12,878 nucleotides of DNA from Planctomycetaceae bacterium (GTDB taxonomy: Bacteria > Planctomycetota > Phycisphaerae > Phycisphaerales > SM1A02): NCBI GenBank assembly GCA_002684315.1, contig NYVB01000191.1, forward strand, positions 1-12,878. The letters run 5' to 3'. The notes under the pieces are model-generated. The model did not search any database. It saw only the letters and a program-made list of their open reading frames with translations, and had not been told where the DNA came from. Position 1 is the first letter of the stretch; each line of letters begins with the position of its first letter. Below, piece after piece: positions 1 to 9,067 of the stretch. The position numbers and the translations under genes were made by a program.

Positions 1-348
1 TATGAAATCCAGCGTCTTCTGGATCGATCGACCTTTCGGATCGGAACCGGGCATGTTTCCATCCGCCATCAATGCAAGTGCGCACAGGGAGGCGATGCCC
101 ACGTTCTTTCCGTAGCGTCCAAGTCCGAATGAACCATCGTCGCTCTGGGAGGCGACAAGGAAATCCATTCCACGGCGACACGATTCGATCAGTTCCGGAG
201 TCATTTCAATGAACTCTTCGGATGTCGATGACGATGAGTCGACGATGACCGGCGACACCGTGGGTGCGTCAGGGACATCGATCGGAGTCGATTCCTGATG
301 CGAGGAGATGATCATGAAGACGGAAAGAATCAATGCATGGGAGATCAT
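1..348 (-). CDS. Secreted prenyltransferase/squalene-oxidase-repeat protein, N-terminal part (truncated by window edge)
   Basis: The reading frame is open from ATG at 348 to position 1, giving 116 residues with no stop, so the gene continues beyond the window. The first ~16 residues are hydrophobic and look like a Sec signal peptide or membrane anchor. A Ser/Thr/Pro/Val-rich linker follows to about residue 45. From about residue 59 there is a helical repeat reading GMDFLVASQSDDGSFG, then a second helix rich in Ala/Leu. This is the pattern of the alpha/alpha-toroid repeats of squalene-hopene cyclases and related secreted planctomycete proteins. The ATG overlaps the upstream stop (ATGA), and GGAGG lies 10 nt upstream of it. 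Family membership says only that it has a terpenoid-cyclase-like toroid fold; the cyclase active site is not in view, and many planctomycete relatives are probably not enzymes. Confidence 0.8.
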   Translation of the reverse strand, partial: MISHALILSVFMIISSHQESTPIDVPDAPTVSPVIVDSSSSTSEEFIEMTPELIESCRRGMDFLVASQSDDGSFGLGRYGKNVGIASLCALALMADGNMPGSDPKGRSIQKTLDFI

Positions 349-1082
349 TGCGAGGCTTCCTCCGCGAGTCTTCGATAATAGGCTTCGGTCAAAGAGCGAT
401 ATCGTCGTGAGATCGATTCACGCATTCCCTGTCGGATCACTTCGCGGACACGTTCGGGAAGTCGACCCCACTCGACGTCGGATTCCTCCAGAAGAACACC
501 CTCCGGGGCTGCTTGAACAATGTTCGAGATCTCGGATTCGTCGGAACCGGATCCTTCCGCCTGGTTCCTTTCAGATGCAGTGGTCTCACCGCCGTTTTCT
601 TCACTGGGTGAATTCGATGGAGGCTCGCTGGTCGACTCCTGGGAGGAAGAAGAGGATGAAGACGATGAGGAACTCGAGGAGTTCTCCTCCTGTTGTCGAC
701 GCTTCGCCTCGTCGATCACGGCATCAAGTCGGGCGATGATGCTCTTCTGCAGTCGTTGAAGATCGAGTCCCACGTCGGACTCCCTCTGGATGATCTCAGC
801 CGCGACACTCATGTCGGTGATGGCTGACTCGAGATCCGACTGGATCTCTCTCTCCTGAAGCCTGTCTTCAAGATTCTTTCGGTCACGCTTCTCGAGAAGT
901 GATTCTTTCTCATCGGACTCCTCCTCGATGCCGAGGAGTTCATCGAGGGATTTCGGTGGATCGTCTTCTGATGGTTCGATGGGAGGTGCATCCTGCGAGA
1001 GTGCGACGGTGCAGTTCGATGAAACGGGAGTGCATGTCAATGAAAGAAGTGAAATCATGATTGTGGCGCTGACATGTTTCAT
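345..1082 (-). CDS. Small secreted/periplasmic coiled-coil protein with poly-serine linker
   Basis: This gene encodes 245 residues. Residues 1-29 look like a Sec signal peptide; the cysteines at 17 and 24 do not sit in a convincing lipobox. Residues ~55-132 are charged and heptad-like, probably a coiled coil. Residues 135-147 are 13 consecutive serines, followed to about 185 by a Ser/Glu/Gly/Asn-rich disordered segment. The C-terminus (about 205-245) is a conserved-looking helical module ending SLTEAYYRRLAEEASQ. I recall similar endings, with short aromatic/basic motifs, in proteins encoded next to membrane vWA operons in planctomycetes. The ATG overlaps the upstream stop by 4 nt (ATGA), and an AGGTG ribosome-binding site lies ~8-10 nt upstream. 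No enzymatic motif is visible. It is probably an exported partner of the preceding large coiled-coil protein, but that is inferred from position only. Confidence 0.85.
   Translation of the reverse strand: MKHVSATIMISLLSLTCTPVSSNCTVALSQDAPPIEPSEDDPPKSLDELLGIEEESDEKESLLEKRDRKNLEDRLQEREIQSDLESAITDMSVAAEIIQRESDVGLDLQRLQKSIIARLDAVIDEAKRRQQEENSSSSSSSSSSSSSQESTSEPPSNSPSEENGGETTASERNQAEGSGSDESEISNIVQAAPEGVLLEESDVEWGRLPERVREVIRQGMRESISRRYRSLTEAYYRRLAEEASQ
642..680 (-). repeat. Thirteen-serine run (residues 135-147 of the secreted coiled-coil protein)
   Basis: Thirteen successive Ser codons lie between Asn134 and Gln148. They use five of the six Ser codons (TCC, TCT, TCA, TCG, AGT), so the DNA is not a simple microsatellite although the protein is a homopolymer. 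It probably forms a flexible linker between the coiled coil and the C-terminal helical module. Confidence 0.85.
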
Positions 1083-4000
1083 TGTTCATCACCTTCCTTC
1101 ACGGGTTGATCCTGTTCCATCATCTGCTCGAGCAAACGTGTTCCAAGGTCATGGAGACGTTTCTGCATGTCGGCGATGTCGTCGAAAGTTCGCGTGTCAC
1201 CGTCGGAATTCTGTTCGGCCCTGATCGTTCGAGCATACACCTGTTCCTGGAGTGCGCGAAGCATTTCAAGTTCGGCAAGTGGTGGAATCAGTGGTTCGGG
1301 CTGGGAATCGGACGAGCCATCTGCGGACTCCTCACCACCTGCCTGAGACCCTTGTTCATTCCGTTGGAAGGTCTCTTGTTGTGGAGGATCATCCTGAAGC
1401 GCGGAGACGAGATTGAGTATCGAATCCATGATCATTGATTCCTGATCGAGAGTTCGCAGGTCGATATCCCCCTCGGAAAGCGTCTCACTGACATCGAGCG
1501 ACCAGGCATCGACCATCTCATGGATGCCGGTCACAAGGAGGCTCTCGGTCAGATCGGGATGCAACTCGAGCAATTCCTCGAGTTGAAGTCGTATCGACTC
1601 CTGGTCGATCGAAAGACGCCTGAGTCGCATGGTCTGACGTCGTGATGGTCCGTCGACGATCTCACCGAGCAGGTCGGAGCTTTCCAGATAGATCGAAGCC
1701 TGAAGATCGGAGAGATCGAGATAAGTGGATCGGATTTCGTCCTTTCTTCGATCTTCGGCCTTCTTTCGAGCGGATTCCTGTTCGGTTCGGGCGAGCTCGA
1801 GAGCGCTTCGAAGCGAATCAAGACTCTCCCTGAGACGATCTCGGATGCGATCTTCATCGAGAGGACGCTCACGAACACGAACCATGACGGCTTCCTGGGA
1901 ACTGGACGCTTCAAGGATCCTTCGAGCGATTCGTTGTCCACCGGAAACATCGGATCCGGCTTCGATTGCGACGTTGGCCGTGTTTCTCGTCAGGGTCTCC
2001 GTGTTTCGAAAGAAAGTGGTGATGCGTGATTCAAGTTCATCGATCGGGCCATCCGCAAGACGTGCAAGTTCGATGATCCTTTGCTCGTTGGTGTCGACGA
2101 GGACCTCGATCGATCTGACCAGATCAGAGAGGATGCGGGCCAGTTCTTCAGCTTGAGCGGCCGGATCCTGCTCGAGATCCTTCATCATCTCTTCAAGTGT
2201 GCGCAACACCTCGTTCTGCAGGTCGGATGCTCTCTCCATCTGGTTTTCGTCGATTCTTTCCGAGGAACGCTCCATCTTTTCCGAGAGCTCCGAACGCTGC
2301 GCCCGCTCGGCGGCGCTGCGAAGGGCTTCGGATCTCGATGCCTGGGATTCGTCCATCAATTCACCCTTCTCACGAAGGGATCGAGAGAGGTCCTGTGAAC
2401 GGTCCACGAGCGCCATCTGTTCACTGGAAAGATCATCGATCGAATCGATCTCCTCTTCGGACATCTCCGAGATGTCCCTTCCGACGAGTTCGCGTCCAAG
2501 CTCTTCCGTTCTTCTATTCACCTCTTCCATCGATCCGATGAGATCGGAAAGCTGTCTTGAAACCACCCATTCATCCTGGTTTCGGTCAAGCAGGGTGATG
2601 AGATCGGAGAGTTCCGCGCGGACCTCCCGTTGCAGATCCGAGATCGCCTCGACCTCCTCCTCGGCGGGACCGGTCTCGGAGTCGGAGGATCTGATTCTGT
2701 CCTGTGCGGAGGAGGATGCCCGACCGGCCATGTTGAGAAGATCGCGAGACTGTTCGAGAACCTCCTCCATGAACGAGTCATCGAGCCTGTTTCTTTTCAA
2801 GCGATCCTGGAGTTGTTCGATCGCAGCGTCCGTTGCCGAGATGCGCCGGGTGATTCTGGCCTGTTCGGAAGCGACTTCGCTCGGTCCGGTGGTCATCCGC
2901 TCGAGGTTGTCACTCTGCAGTTCATCGAGGCGGATGGCATTTCGCCGTACCGAAGATATCTGTGATTGAATGTTGGACATGAATTCGATCCGGTCGATGA
3001 CCTGCATGCTTCGAATGCTCGAGGTCACCTCGGGACGATCCATTCCGGACCAATGGACATCACGCGTGATCGACAGAATCTCGATCACATCTCCCACCTC
3101 GGGGTTCAAGGTCGAGACATCGATATTCCGTTCTATGACGACGAGCGGACCGGGATCATCGGCGTGAAAGACCTCGCCCGGTTCCGTCGTCACCGATGTC
3201 GGTGTTCTTCTGCGGGCGATCATCCTGCTGGATTCGATCATGATGTCGTCGCGAGATTCCGAACGCAGTGGAATGACGGCTTCGGAAAGTATCCGTTCAT
3301 CTGAATTCGGTTCAAGCATCACGGTGACGGGAAATCGGTCCTCCACGACGTCGATCGTGAAGGTGATTTCATCGGGGTTCAGAATTCCATGTTCATCAAC
3401 CAATGTGAACACGGAACCGATTCTCTCCTCGAGTTCCCTTTCCAGATACCAGGTTGAAGGGTCATTGGAATCGACCGAGAAGGTCGCACCGACTCCGAGT
3501 TGACCGAACGTGGTTTCAAGCCATTGCTCGTCCACCGGATCGGGAACGGGAAGAGGCTTCTTCATGTCGAAAATGAATGATGCGGTCGAGCCCTCAAGAA
3601 ACGGTGTTTCAGGAGAAGACCTGAAATCGTGACCGGTTCCAAGATCGATTCGGACGCCTTCGACCACCGAATCTGCATAGTCCGGTGGAATGATGGTGAG
3701 CATGGTGGACTCGATCGACGGTGGATCCACGAGACGGATGCGAATCGGTTCGGATTCATGATCATGGGTCATGAAGACCGCCTGAAGAACATCGCCATCC
3801 AGATCGACGAGACGTTCGAAGTCACCATCACCCTGAGGGGTGAGTACGACCTTGCGTGATGGATTCGAGTCGTCGACTGAGTCTATTCGCACCGTGATTC
3901 TCGTGTCCGCGGGGTCACCTGTCGTGAGACGCCCTCTCAACATGAAGGGTGCACCACGGGGGTGGACGGAATCCGAATCATGTAGTGGAAGCACCGTGGT

Positions 4001-4594
4001 CGTCGAGGGCCACATCGTCGAACCAAGTGGCAGAAGCGATCTGCTGAGCCCGATGATCGTGGATGAATTCCAGAAGATCAGGGCGCAGACGAGAATCAGA
4101 ATGGTGGTGCATGCACTGAATGAGGCGAAGAGGGATGGTTTGCTGCGAACGATCGATGATATTTCGGAACTCGAGCGTTCCATCAAGATCCGAGCATCGG
4201 AAATCGACTTCATCATCAGTGGATTTCCGGTCATCGATTTCTTCGATGAAAACTCGACGGCCGTGGCGAGTCTGCTCTTCAACGATGGTAGAGCGGACTC
4301 TATTCGAAGCGCTATTTCGACGAGAGGTGGATTGAATCGGATGGAAGGGATCAGATCTCGAATGATGAATCGAACCAGGAGGAAGAGACCGGCGAGAAGA
4401 AGAATCAGGCGAAAGAAGGATGGGAGACGGACCAGGGCGTCGATCAGGCTCGAAAGCAGAAGCCAGGTGATGACCATGGAAACGATCAAGGCGAACGACC
4501 TGATGATCAGGCGGCCACGGATCCGGCGACGGACATTCTCCATGTGTTGGGTGAGGTCGATCATGTCATTCGCAACGCTCGCCTGAGCGTCCAT
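1079..4594 (-). CDS. Large membrane-anchored coiled-coil protein (DUF4175-like)
   Basis: This gene encodes 1171 residues. Hydrophobic helices are seen at about 30-50, 60-82 and 155-176. Between helices 2 and 3 is a segment reading IALRIESALPSLKSRLATAVEF. This general layout (paired helices, third helix, long extracytoplasmic domain) recalls the DUF4175 type of large membrane protein. Residues ~195-530 look beta-rich, and ~535-1080 are almost continuous charged heptads, a very long coiled coil. The only cysteines I see are in helix 3, and lysines number only about 17 against very many arginines. The start at 4594 has GGAG 4 nt upstream and overlaps the previous gene by 34 nt; an in-frame ATG at 4564 in an ATGA overlap is an alternative, losing 10 residues. 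The next gene starts in an ATGA overlap. It is probably an envelope structural or tethering component, with no recognised catalytic site. Confidence 0.85.
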   Translation of the reverse strand: MDAQASVANDMIDLTQHMENVRRRIRGRLIIRSFALIVSMVITWLLLSSLIDALVRLPSFFRLILLLAGLFLLVRFIIRDLIPSIRFNPPLVEIALRIESALPSLKSRLATAVEFSSKKSMTGNPLMMKSISDARILMERSSSEISSIVRSKPSLFASFSACTTILILVCALIFWNSSTIIGLSRSLLPLGSTMWPSTTTVLPLHDSDSVHPRGAPFMLRGRLTTGDPADTRITVRIDSVDDSNPSRKVVLTPQGDGDFERLVDLDGDVLQAVFMTHDHESEPIRIRLVDPPSIESTMLTIIPPDYADSVVEGVRIDLGTGHDFRSSPETPFLEGSTASFIFDMKKPLPVPDPVDEQWLETTFGQLGVGATFSVDSNDPSTWYLERELEERIGSVFTLVDEHGILNPDEITFTIDVVEDRFPVTVMLEPNSDERILSEAVIPLRSESRDDIMIESSRMIARRRTPTSVTTEPGEVFHADDPGPLVVIERNIDVSTLNPEVGDVIEILSITRDVHWSGMDRPEVTSSIRSMQVIDRIEFMSNIQSQISSVRRNAIRLDELQSDNLERMTTGPSEVASEQARITRRISATDAAIEQLQDRLKRNRLDDSFMEEVLEQSRDLLNMAGRASSSAQDRIRSSDSETGPAEEEVEAISDLQREVRAELSDLITLLDRNQDEWVVSRQLSDLIGSMEEVNRRTEELGRELVGRDISEMSEEEIDSIDDLSSEQMALVDRSQDLSRSLREKGELMDESQASRSEALRSAAERAQRSELSEKMERSSERIDENQMERASDLQNEVLRTLEEMMKDLEQDPAAQAEELARILSDLVRSIEVLVDTNEQRIIELARLADGPIDELESRITTFFRNTETLTRNTANVAIEAGSDVSGGQRIARRILEASSSQEAVMVRVRERPLDEDRIRDRLRESLDSLRSALELARTEQESARKKAEDRRKDEIRSTYLDLSDLQASIYLESSDLLGEIVDGPSRRQTMRLRRLSIDQESIRLQLEELLELHPDLTESLLVTGIHEMVDAWSLDVSETLSEGDIDLRTLDQESMIMDSILNLVSALQDDPPQQETFQRNEQGSQAGGEESADGSSDSQPEPLIPPLAELEMLRALQEQVYARTIRAEQNSDGDTRTFDDIADMQKRLHDLGTRLLEQMMEQDQPVKEGDEQ

Positions 4595-6885
4595 TCGACT
4601 CCGAGAAGAGAAAGAAGAAGGATGAAGAAGAACCATGAGTTCCAGATCGACACCGTGATGGGATTTTCAATGAGAACATCTCGATTCGGAAGCGCATCGG
4701 GAAGATCCTCGAATGAATCCCCTTTCAGAACAAGTCCACCCGTTTCACGTGAGAACACTTCAAGGAACCCGTGATCGGGATCGAGGTTTCGATATTCATC
4801 ATCAGGCATGCGAACCTGGATGGAGGAATTCATCGTGTCACCGAACAGTCCCTGGGCTCGGGGACTCGAGAACCGAAGTTCGAACTCGCCTTCATCAAGT
4901 GGAGTCCATTGAGCCGACCACTCCGCACCGTCGTTTTCACGAACCAGCTCCACTTCGGCGATCTGATCACCATCCATGCCGGTGACGCTGATGATCACGA
5001 GATCATCAAGTTCGTCAGACACCAGTTCATCGAAGACACTGAGGCGAATCGTGGTGGGTGTTCCGGGTGAGGCTGCCTGTGAATCGAGTGAAAGTTCACC
5101 GATCCGACCACCTGAATCGATCGATTGACGTGCCATCAGGCGAAGTATTCCGACCCACCACCGATCGGTCAGGTCCTCACCGCGTCCGAAGCGCCATCTC
5201 CAGATGTCGTCGAAGGTGGAATAGATGATCTGACCGGCTCCGAATCGCATCATCACCACCCCGGGATGTCCGATCTCATCCTGATCGACGACTCGGGCCA
5301 GAATCTCGGTCGTGGGTTTCAATTTTCGATCGTCGATCCTTTGAACGGATCTGAGAAGTGACCAACCCGTGCTTCGCAATGACAATTCCGGGATCCAACC
5401 ATCGATCGAAACCGGATCGACGACGAACAATCCGAGATCGGTGGCGGTCTTGGTGGGTTCCACCACGACTCCACCGGTGATTTCACCGAGGTCGAAGGGT
5501 GGACTGAAGGGAAGAAGATCCTCGAGAGGTGTCCCCTTCCAGGTCGAGGGAGTCGAACGCCCGCCACCAATCCAGAGGAGTCCCGTTCCTTCGGAGGCGA
5601 CACTCTCGGAGAAGAGTTCAAGTTGTTGATCTGTGAAGAATCCGGCTGGAACATCGCCGATGATGATCAGGTCGAATTGGTCGAGTTCCTCATCGGTACG
5701 TGGCAGTCTCTCGAGAGGAAGATCACCTTCCTGAGCGAACTCGAGGTCCGCTGAAAGAAGCATGATCGAACTGTCGATCGATTCTTCTCGAATCAGCAGG
5801 TTCTTGAGATATCGATATTCCCACCTGGGGTATCCCTCGATGTAGAGGATTCTGATCGGGCGATCGATGACGTCGATCCGGATGATGCGTTCATTGTTTC
5901 CGGCGATGAGGTCGTCATCACCGGCGATCAACTCCACTCTCATCTTTCGTGGTCCTGCATCATTGAGGGTTGCCGTGAGAAGGATCCGGGGGTCTTCGGG
6001 ATCGATGACGACGGTTCGTTCGTCAAGGACGACATCCGTTTCATCATCACGAAGTCGTACGATCACTTCGGGGGTTTCATCGTTACCGGTGGTGGCGCAG
6101 GTGATGACGATGGGAACGGAATCCTTGACGAAGACGTTCGAAGGATGCTCGACATCGATGATGCCTATGTCGCTGACCGGTGAAGAGGAACCCAGGGCCA
6201 CCGTGAACACGGGTATGGAACTCGCTTCAAGTCGTCTCAGAAGACCGCGGTCGGGAATCGAGGGTGTCCGACCGTCACTGAAGAGGATGATTCCACTCAA
6301 GGATCGACCGGTCAGCGCGTCAAGGACCGTTTCCATCGATCCGTTGATATCGGTTCGCCATCCATTGGGGGGTTCCATTCTCGGTGTGGTCCGCTCCCCT
6401 TCGCCATCGCTTGAATTCATCGGGAGTGAGAAGGGGTTGGATGCGAATCCGAACCATCTCAGATCACTTCGAGATGAAACCTGATCCAGAATCCCCTGAT
6501 TCTCAAGAAGAATCGAATTGAGTTGTTCATCACGCGTGATCCTCTCCATGGACTCTTCGACATCCTTGATGTTCATCGATGATGATCTATCCAACATCGC
6601 GATCACCACATCACTTTCCACGCTCTCCCTGGGGAAGGTCACTTGTGGTCCGGTGATGAGCAGGACGAGGAGAAGGAGGATCGCTGTTCTGAGAGAGAAG
6701 AGAATGGCCCGGCTTGATCGCGATCCGCGCAATCCCCAGTAACTCCATGCCGCCAAGGCGATCGAGCAGATGAGGATGATGAACCAGAGACCCTCGGGCA
6801 ATGGGTGGGCGAAAGTCAGACGAAGACCGGTCGCGTCATCGGGAAGGGTGCCCAGATCGAAGAATCGTCCGAGGAGGTCACGCAT
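4561..6885 (-). CDS. Membrane vWA protein with glutamine-amidotransferase-like module
   Basis: This gene encodes 774 residues. Two N-terminal membrane helices (about 32-50 and 61-80) precede a von Willebrand A domain at ~92-233. Its MIDAS metal site looks intact: D99-x-S101-x-S103, T178 or its neighbour, and D204-G205. Residues ~250-340 look like a beta-sandwich. Residues ~343-480 form a class-I glutamine-amidotransferase-like fold starting ILYIEGYPRWEYRYLKN, with no evident Cys-His-Glu triad. The motif STFDDIWRWRFG (~556-567), typical of planctomycete proteins of this type, follows. A last helix near 745-765 leaves a short basic tail. I chose ATG 6885 because AGGGGG lies 6 nt upstream; the GTG at 6900 lacks such a site. 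It overlaps the preceding gene by 8 nt. The likely role is an envelope binding or assembly protein handled by the MoxR ATPase. The family is confident, the substrate unknown. Confidence 0.9.
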   Translation of the reverse strand: MRDLLGRFFDLGTLPDDATGLRLTFAHPLPEGLWFIILICSIALAAWSYWGLRGSRSSRAILFSLRTAILLLLVLLITGPQVTFPRESVESDVVIAMLDRSSSMNIKDVEESMERITRDEQLNSILLENQGILDQVSSRSDLRWFGFASNPFSLPMNSSDGEGERTTPRMEPPNGWRTDINGSMETVLDALTGRSLSGIILFSDGRTPSIPDRGLLRRLEASSIPVFTVALGSSSPVSDIGIIDVEHPSNVFVKDSVPIVITCATTGNDETPEVIVRLRDDETDVVLDERTVVIDPEDPRILLTATLNDAGPRKMRVELIAGDDDLIAGNNERIIRIDVIDRPIRILYIEGYPRWEYRYLKNLLIREESIDSSIMLLSADLEFAQEGDLPLERLPRTDEELDQFDLIIIGDVPAGFFTDQQLELFSESVASEGTGLLWIGGGRSTPSTWKGTPLEDLLPFSPPFDLGEITGGVVVEPTKTATDLGLFVVDPVSIDGWIPELSLRSTGWSLLRSVQRIDDRKLKPTTEILARVVDQDEIGHPGVVMMRFGAGQIIYSTFDDIWRWRFGRGEDLTDRWWVGILRLMARQSIDSGGRIGELSLDSQAASPGTPTTIRLSVFDELVSDELDDLVIISVTGMDGDQIAEVELVRENDGAEWSAQWTPLDEGEFELRFSSPRAQGLFGDTMNSSIQVRMPDDEYRNLDPDHGFLEVFSRETGGLVLKGDSFEDLPDALPNRDVLIENPITVSIWNSWFFFILLLSLLGVEWTLRRALRMT

Positions 6886-9067
6886 GGCGAGCCCCCTCAC
6901 TCGTTCCGGTGTTCACTTCCATGACCCTGGCATTTGAAAAACGTCTGTTCAGGATGGTTTCAAGGAACACGATGATCAGAACCAGAACCAGAAGGAGGAT
7001 CGACAAGGTCGAACCGTTGCGATCATCCGAGAACCTGTCTTGAATGTCCTTGAACTCGCTGACCTTCCATGGACCGAGGTTTTCAAGCCAGCGCTGAACC
7101 CTTTCAGTGGTCACCAACGTCGGATCACACGCCTCGATATCGGGGTTGACGGCCAACGAGGAGATCATGCGACCGCTCGAATTCAGAACTCTCCAGCCGC
7201 CCGTCTGGATCAGGGGTTCGAGTGGTCTTCCCTCTTTCGAAAGAGTGATGGATCGTCCGGTGGTCGATACCAGTTCCCGCGCTGCAACAAGGGGTATCTC
7301 GTCGTCCGATCCGGAGATCACGGAACGAGACTCCGACTTGAGACTCGAACCACGTCGAATCAGTTCCTGCATGAGAGGAACCATGAGTGGTTTCACGGGA
7401 AGGTTGGTCCATTGTTCACTGGGAGAAGCGGCCAGAAGCGCGATCGCACCGGACCGCTCTTCGTTCGTGTCCCACACCACGAGAAATGGACGGTCGTCAT
7501 TGCCGGCGAGAATGGTCTCGGCTCTTGAATTGGTGTTGTCGATGTCGATGAGACGTGACACCGTGATCGATGATGACAGATCATCCAACTCGTCGTCGAT
7601 CATCGTAAGAATGTCGGTCTTCCCGTGAATGGAGGAAAGTCCGATCGGCTCCGACGAGGTGATGACCTCGGGGTTCGATTCGAGATCGGGGTCGAAGGTG
7701 GACTTGAATTCATCAAGCCAATCATGAACGATCGAGTCCTGTGGTGGTGTGAAGAGAATGAACCCGCCTGATTTCGAAAAACGGTCGAGTGCATCCCATC
7801 CGGATGATTGAAGGAGATCGGGTCGGTTCACGATGACTGCGTCGAATGATTCAAGTCTTCTTTCGTCGATTGAAACGGGGTCCAGAAGATCGATCGATAT
7901 GGATCCGCTCTGGGTCGGATCGAGTGAACGCGTCATCCATTGCGTGGAACCGACATTCTCGACGCTGGCGGCATCGAGAAAATCCTCTCTGTCGATCATC
8001 GCGACCCTGATCACATCCGATGTGTTCGCGACACGAGAGAGTTTCGAGGCGTTGGGGAGGATCCGTTCATCGATGATGGCGTCGATGATGGTGGAGCCGT
8101 CGGTGGCGGCATCTTCGGTGCGGACGAAGAACTCGAACTCCAATGATGATCGATCGCTTCCCGCTGGAATGGAGAGACCGCGTGGTGGGGTGCCGTCGGT
8201 GGCGGTGCCGGTCAGTCGAATCGTGTTTTTCGTCGCCCGGGAGACATCACCAAGTCTTCGCACTTCGATGTCCGCGATCATCGTGGATGATGATGAGAGT
8301 TCTGAAAGTGATTTTCTGAAGGACATCGACTCGATCGCGAGAATCGATTTCGGTTCTGTGAACGGTTGATTCGTGAAAAGCTCGACGCCCTCGAGATCAT
8401 CCCAGGTGATTCGTTCAAGTGGTGTGAAATCGAGCGTGCTCGACGAGGCGACGAACGCTCCCCTTCTCGAAGAACCGATCATCACGACGGTGGAGGAAGG
8501 TGATTCGGACGACGACTCGATGAGAGTGCGTGCGGACGTCATCGCGGCGGTGAGGTTCGAAGAGGTCGGGCTGGGCTCGAGTGAGCGAAGCGTCTCTCGA
8601 ACCCGCTCCTTGTTGATCGTCGGTTGGTCGATGATCGGTGCGCCCGAACGAGCGGTTCCCACGAGGGCCATCTTCGTGCCCGCGGGAAGGGAGTCGATCA
8701 ATTCGACGGCTTGTGTGATGTTGCGTTCGAGTTCGGGGATACCCTCCTCGTCACGGATACCCGAGACAACACCGTCATCGACGATGAGCACGACCAGTCC
8801 GGAACCGATCCCGGAAAGCGGTGAGTTCCGGATCAAAGGTTGTGCGAGGGCCGAACCAAGCAGGAGAAGTGCAAGACATCTCAAGGTGAGGAGAAGGAGT
8901 GATTCGATTCGAGATCGGCGACGATGACGTCTGACCGCCTCGAGAAGCAACCGCATCGCGGCCCACTCATGAGTCTTTCTCCTGTTCTTGAACAGAAGAT
9001 GGATGATGATCGGAAGCGTCATCGCCAGGGCACCGGCGACAGCCAGACCTGTGGTCACGAAAGCCAT
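6878..9067 (-). CDS. BatA-like membrane protein with degenerate vWA and amidotransferase-like regions
   Basis: This gene encodes 729 residues. The N-terminus is the aerotolerance-regulator (BatA) N-terminal module: a first helix (about 3-26) ending at IIHLLFKNRRK, a basic amphipathic stretch, and a second helix (about 57-75). A vWA-like Rossmann fold follows (~91-230), but its MIDAS reads VDDGVVSG at 96-103. The first Asp is kept while both expected serines are lost, so metal-dependent binding is doubtful. Residues ~353-447 resemble the amidotransferase-like region of the next gene, without catalytic residues. A C-terminal helix lies at ~687-705. The ATG overlaps the DUF58 stop by one base (TGATG). 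Architecture and order match the BatA/BatB-type partners of MoxR in many bacteria, so it probably pairs with the vWA protein downstream as a structural subunit. Confidence 0.9.
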   Translation of the reverse strand: MAFVTTGLAVAGALAMTLPIIIHLLFKNRRKTHEWAAMRLLLEAVRRHRRRSRIESLLLLTLRCLALLLLGSALAQPLIRNSPLSGIGSGLVVLIVDDGVVSGIRDEEGIPELERNITQAVELIDSLPAGTKMALVGTARSGAPIIDQPTINKERVRETLRSLEPSPTSSNLTAAMTSARTLIESSSESPSSTVVMIGSSRRGAFVASSSTLDFTPLERITWDDLEGVELFTNQPFTEPKSILAIESMSFRKSLSELSSSSTMIADIEVRRLGDVSRATKNTIRLTGTATDGTPPRGLSIPAGSDRSSLEFEFFVRTEDAATDGSTIIDAIIDERILPNASKLSRVANTSDVIRVAMIDREDFLDAASVENVGSTQWMTRSLDPTQSGSISIDLLDPVSIDERRLESFDAVIVNRPDLLQSSGWDALDRFSKSGGFILFTPPQDSIVHDWLDEFKSTFDPDLESNPEVITSSEPIGLSSIHGKTDILTMIDDELDDLSSSITVSRLIDIDNTNSRAETILAGNDDRPFLVVWDTNEERSGAIALLAASPSEQWTNLPVKPLMVPLMQELIRRGSSLKSESRSVISGSDDEIPLVAARELVSTTGRSITLSKEGRPLEPLIQTGGWRVLNSSGRMISSLAVNPDIEACDPTLVTTERVQRWLENLGPWKVSEFKDIQDRFSDDRNGSTLSILLLVLVLIIVFLETILNRRFSNARVMEVNTGTSEGARHA
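6892..6898 (-). promoter_or_regulatory. Ribosome-binding site deciding the start at 6885
   Basis: GAGGGGG lies inside the end of the upstream BatA-like gene, 6 nt before ATG 6885. It supports that start over the in-frame GTG at 6900, whose own first codons contain this purine run. Confidence 0.7.

Noticed and set aside
642..680. DNA microsatellite at the serine run
   Set aside because: The codons are mixed and there is no repeating DNA unit; the homopolymer exists only at protein level.
2199..2969. Long plus-strand open frame (256 codons) inside the large coiled-coil gene
   Set aside because: It is antisense to a clearly coding frame, is Ser/Arg-rich low complexity, and arises because reversed TC/GA-rich codons seldom form stops. 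Similar shadows occur at 3840-4586, 5867-6484, 7833-8369 and 10303-10896.
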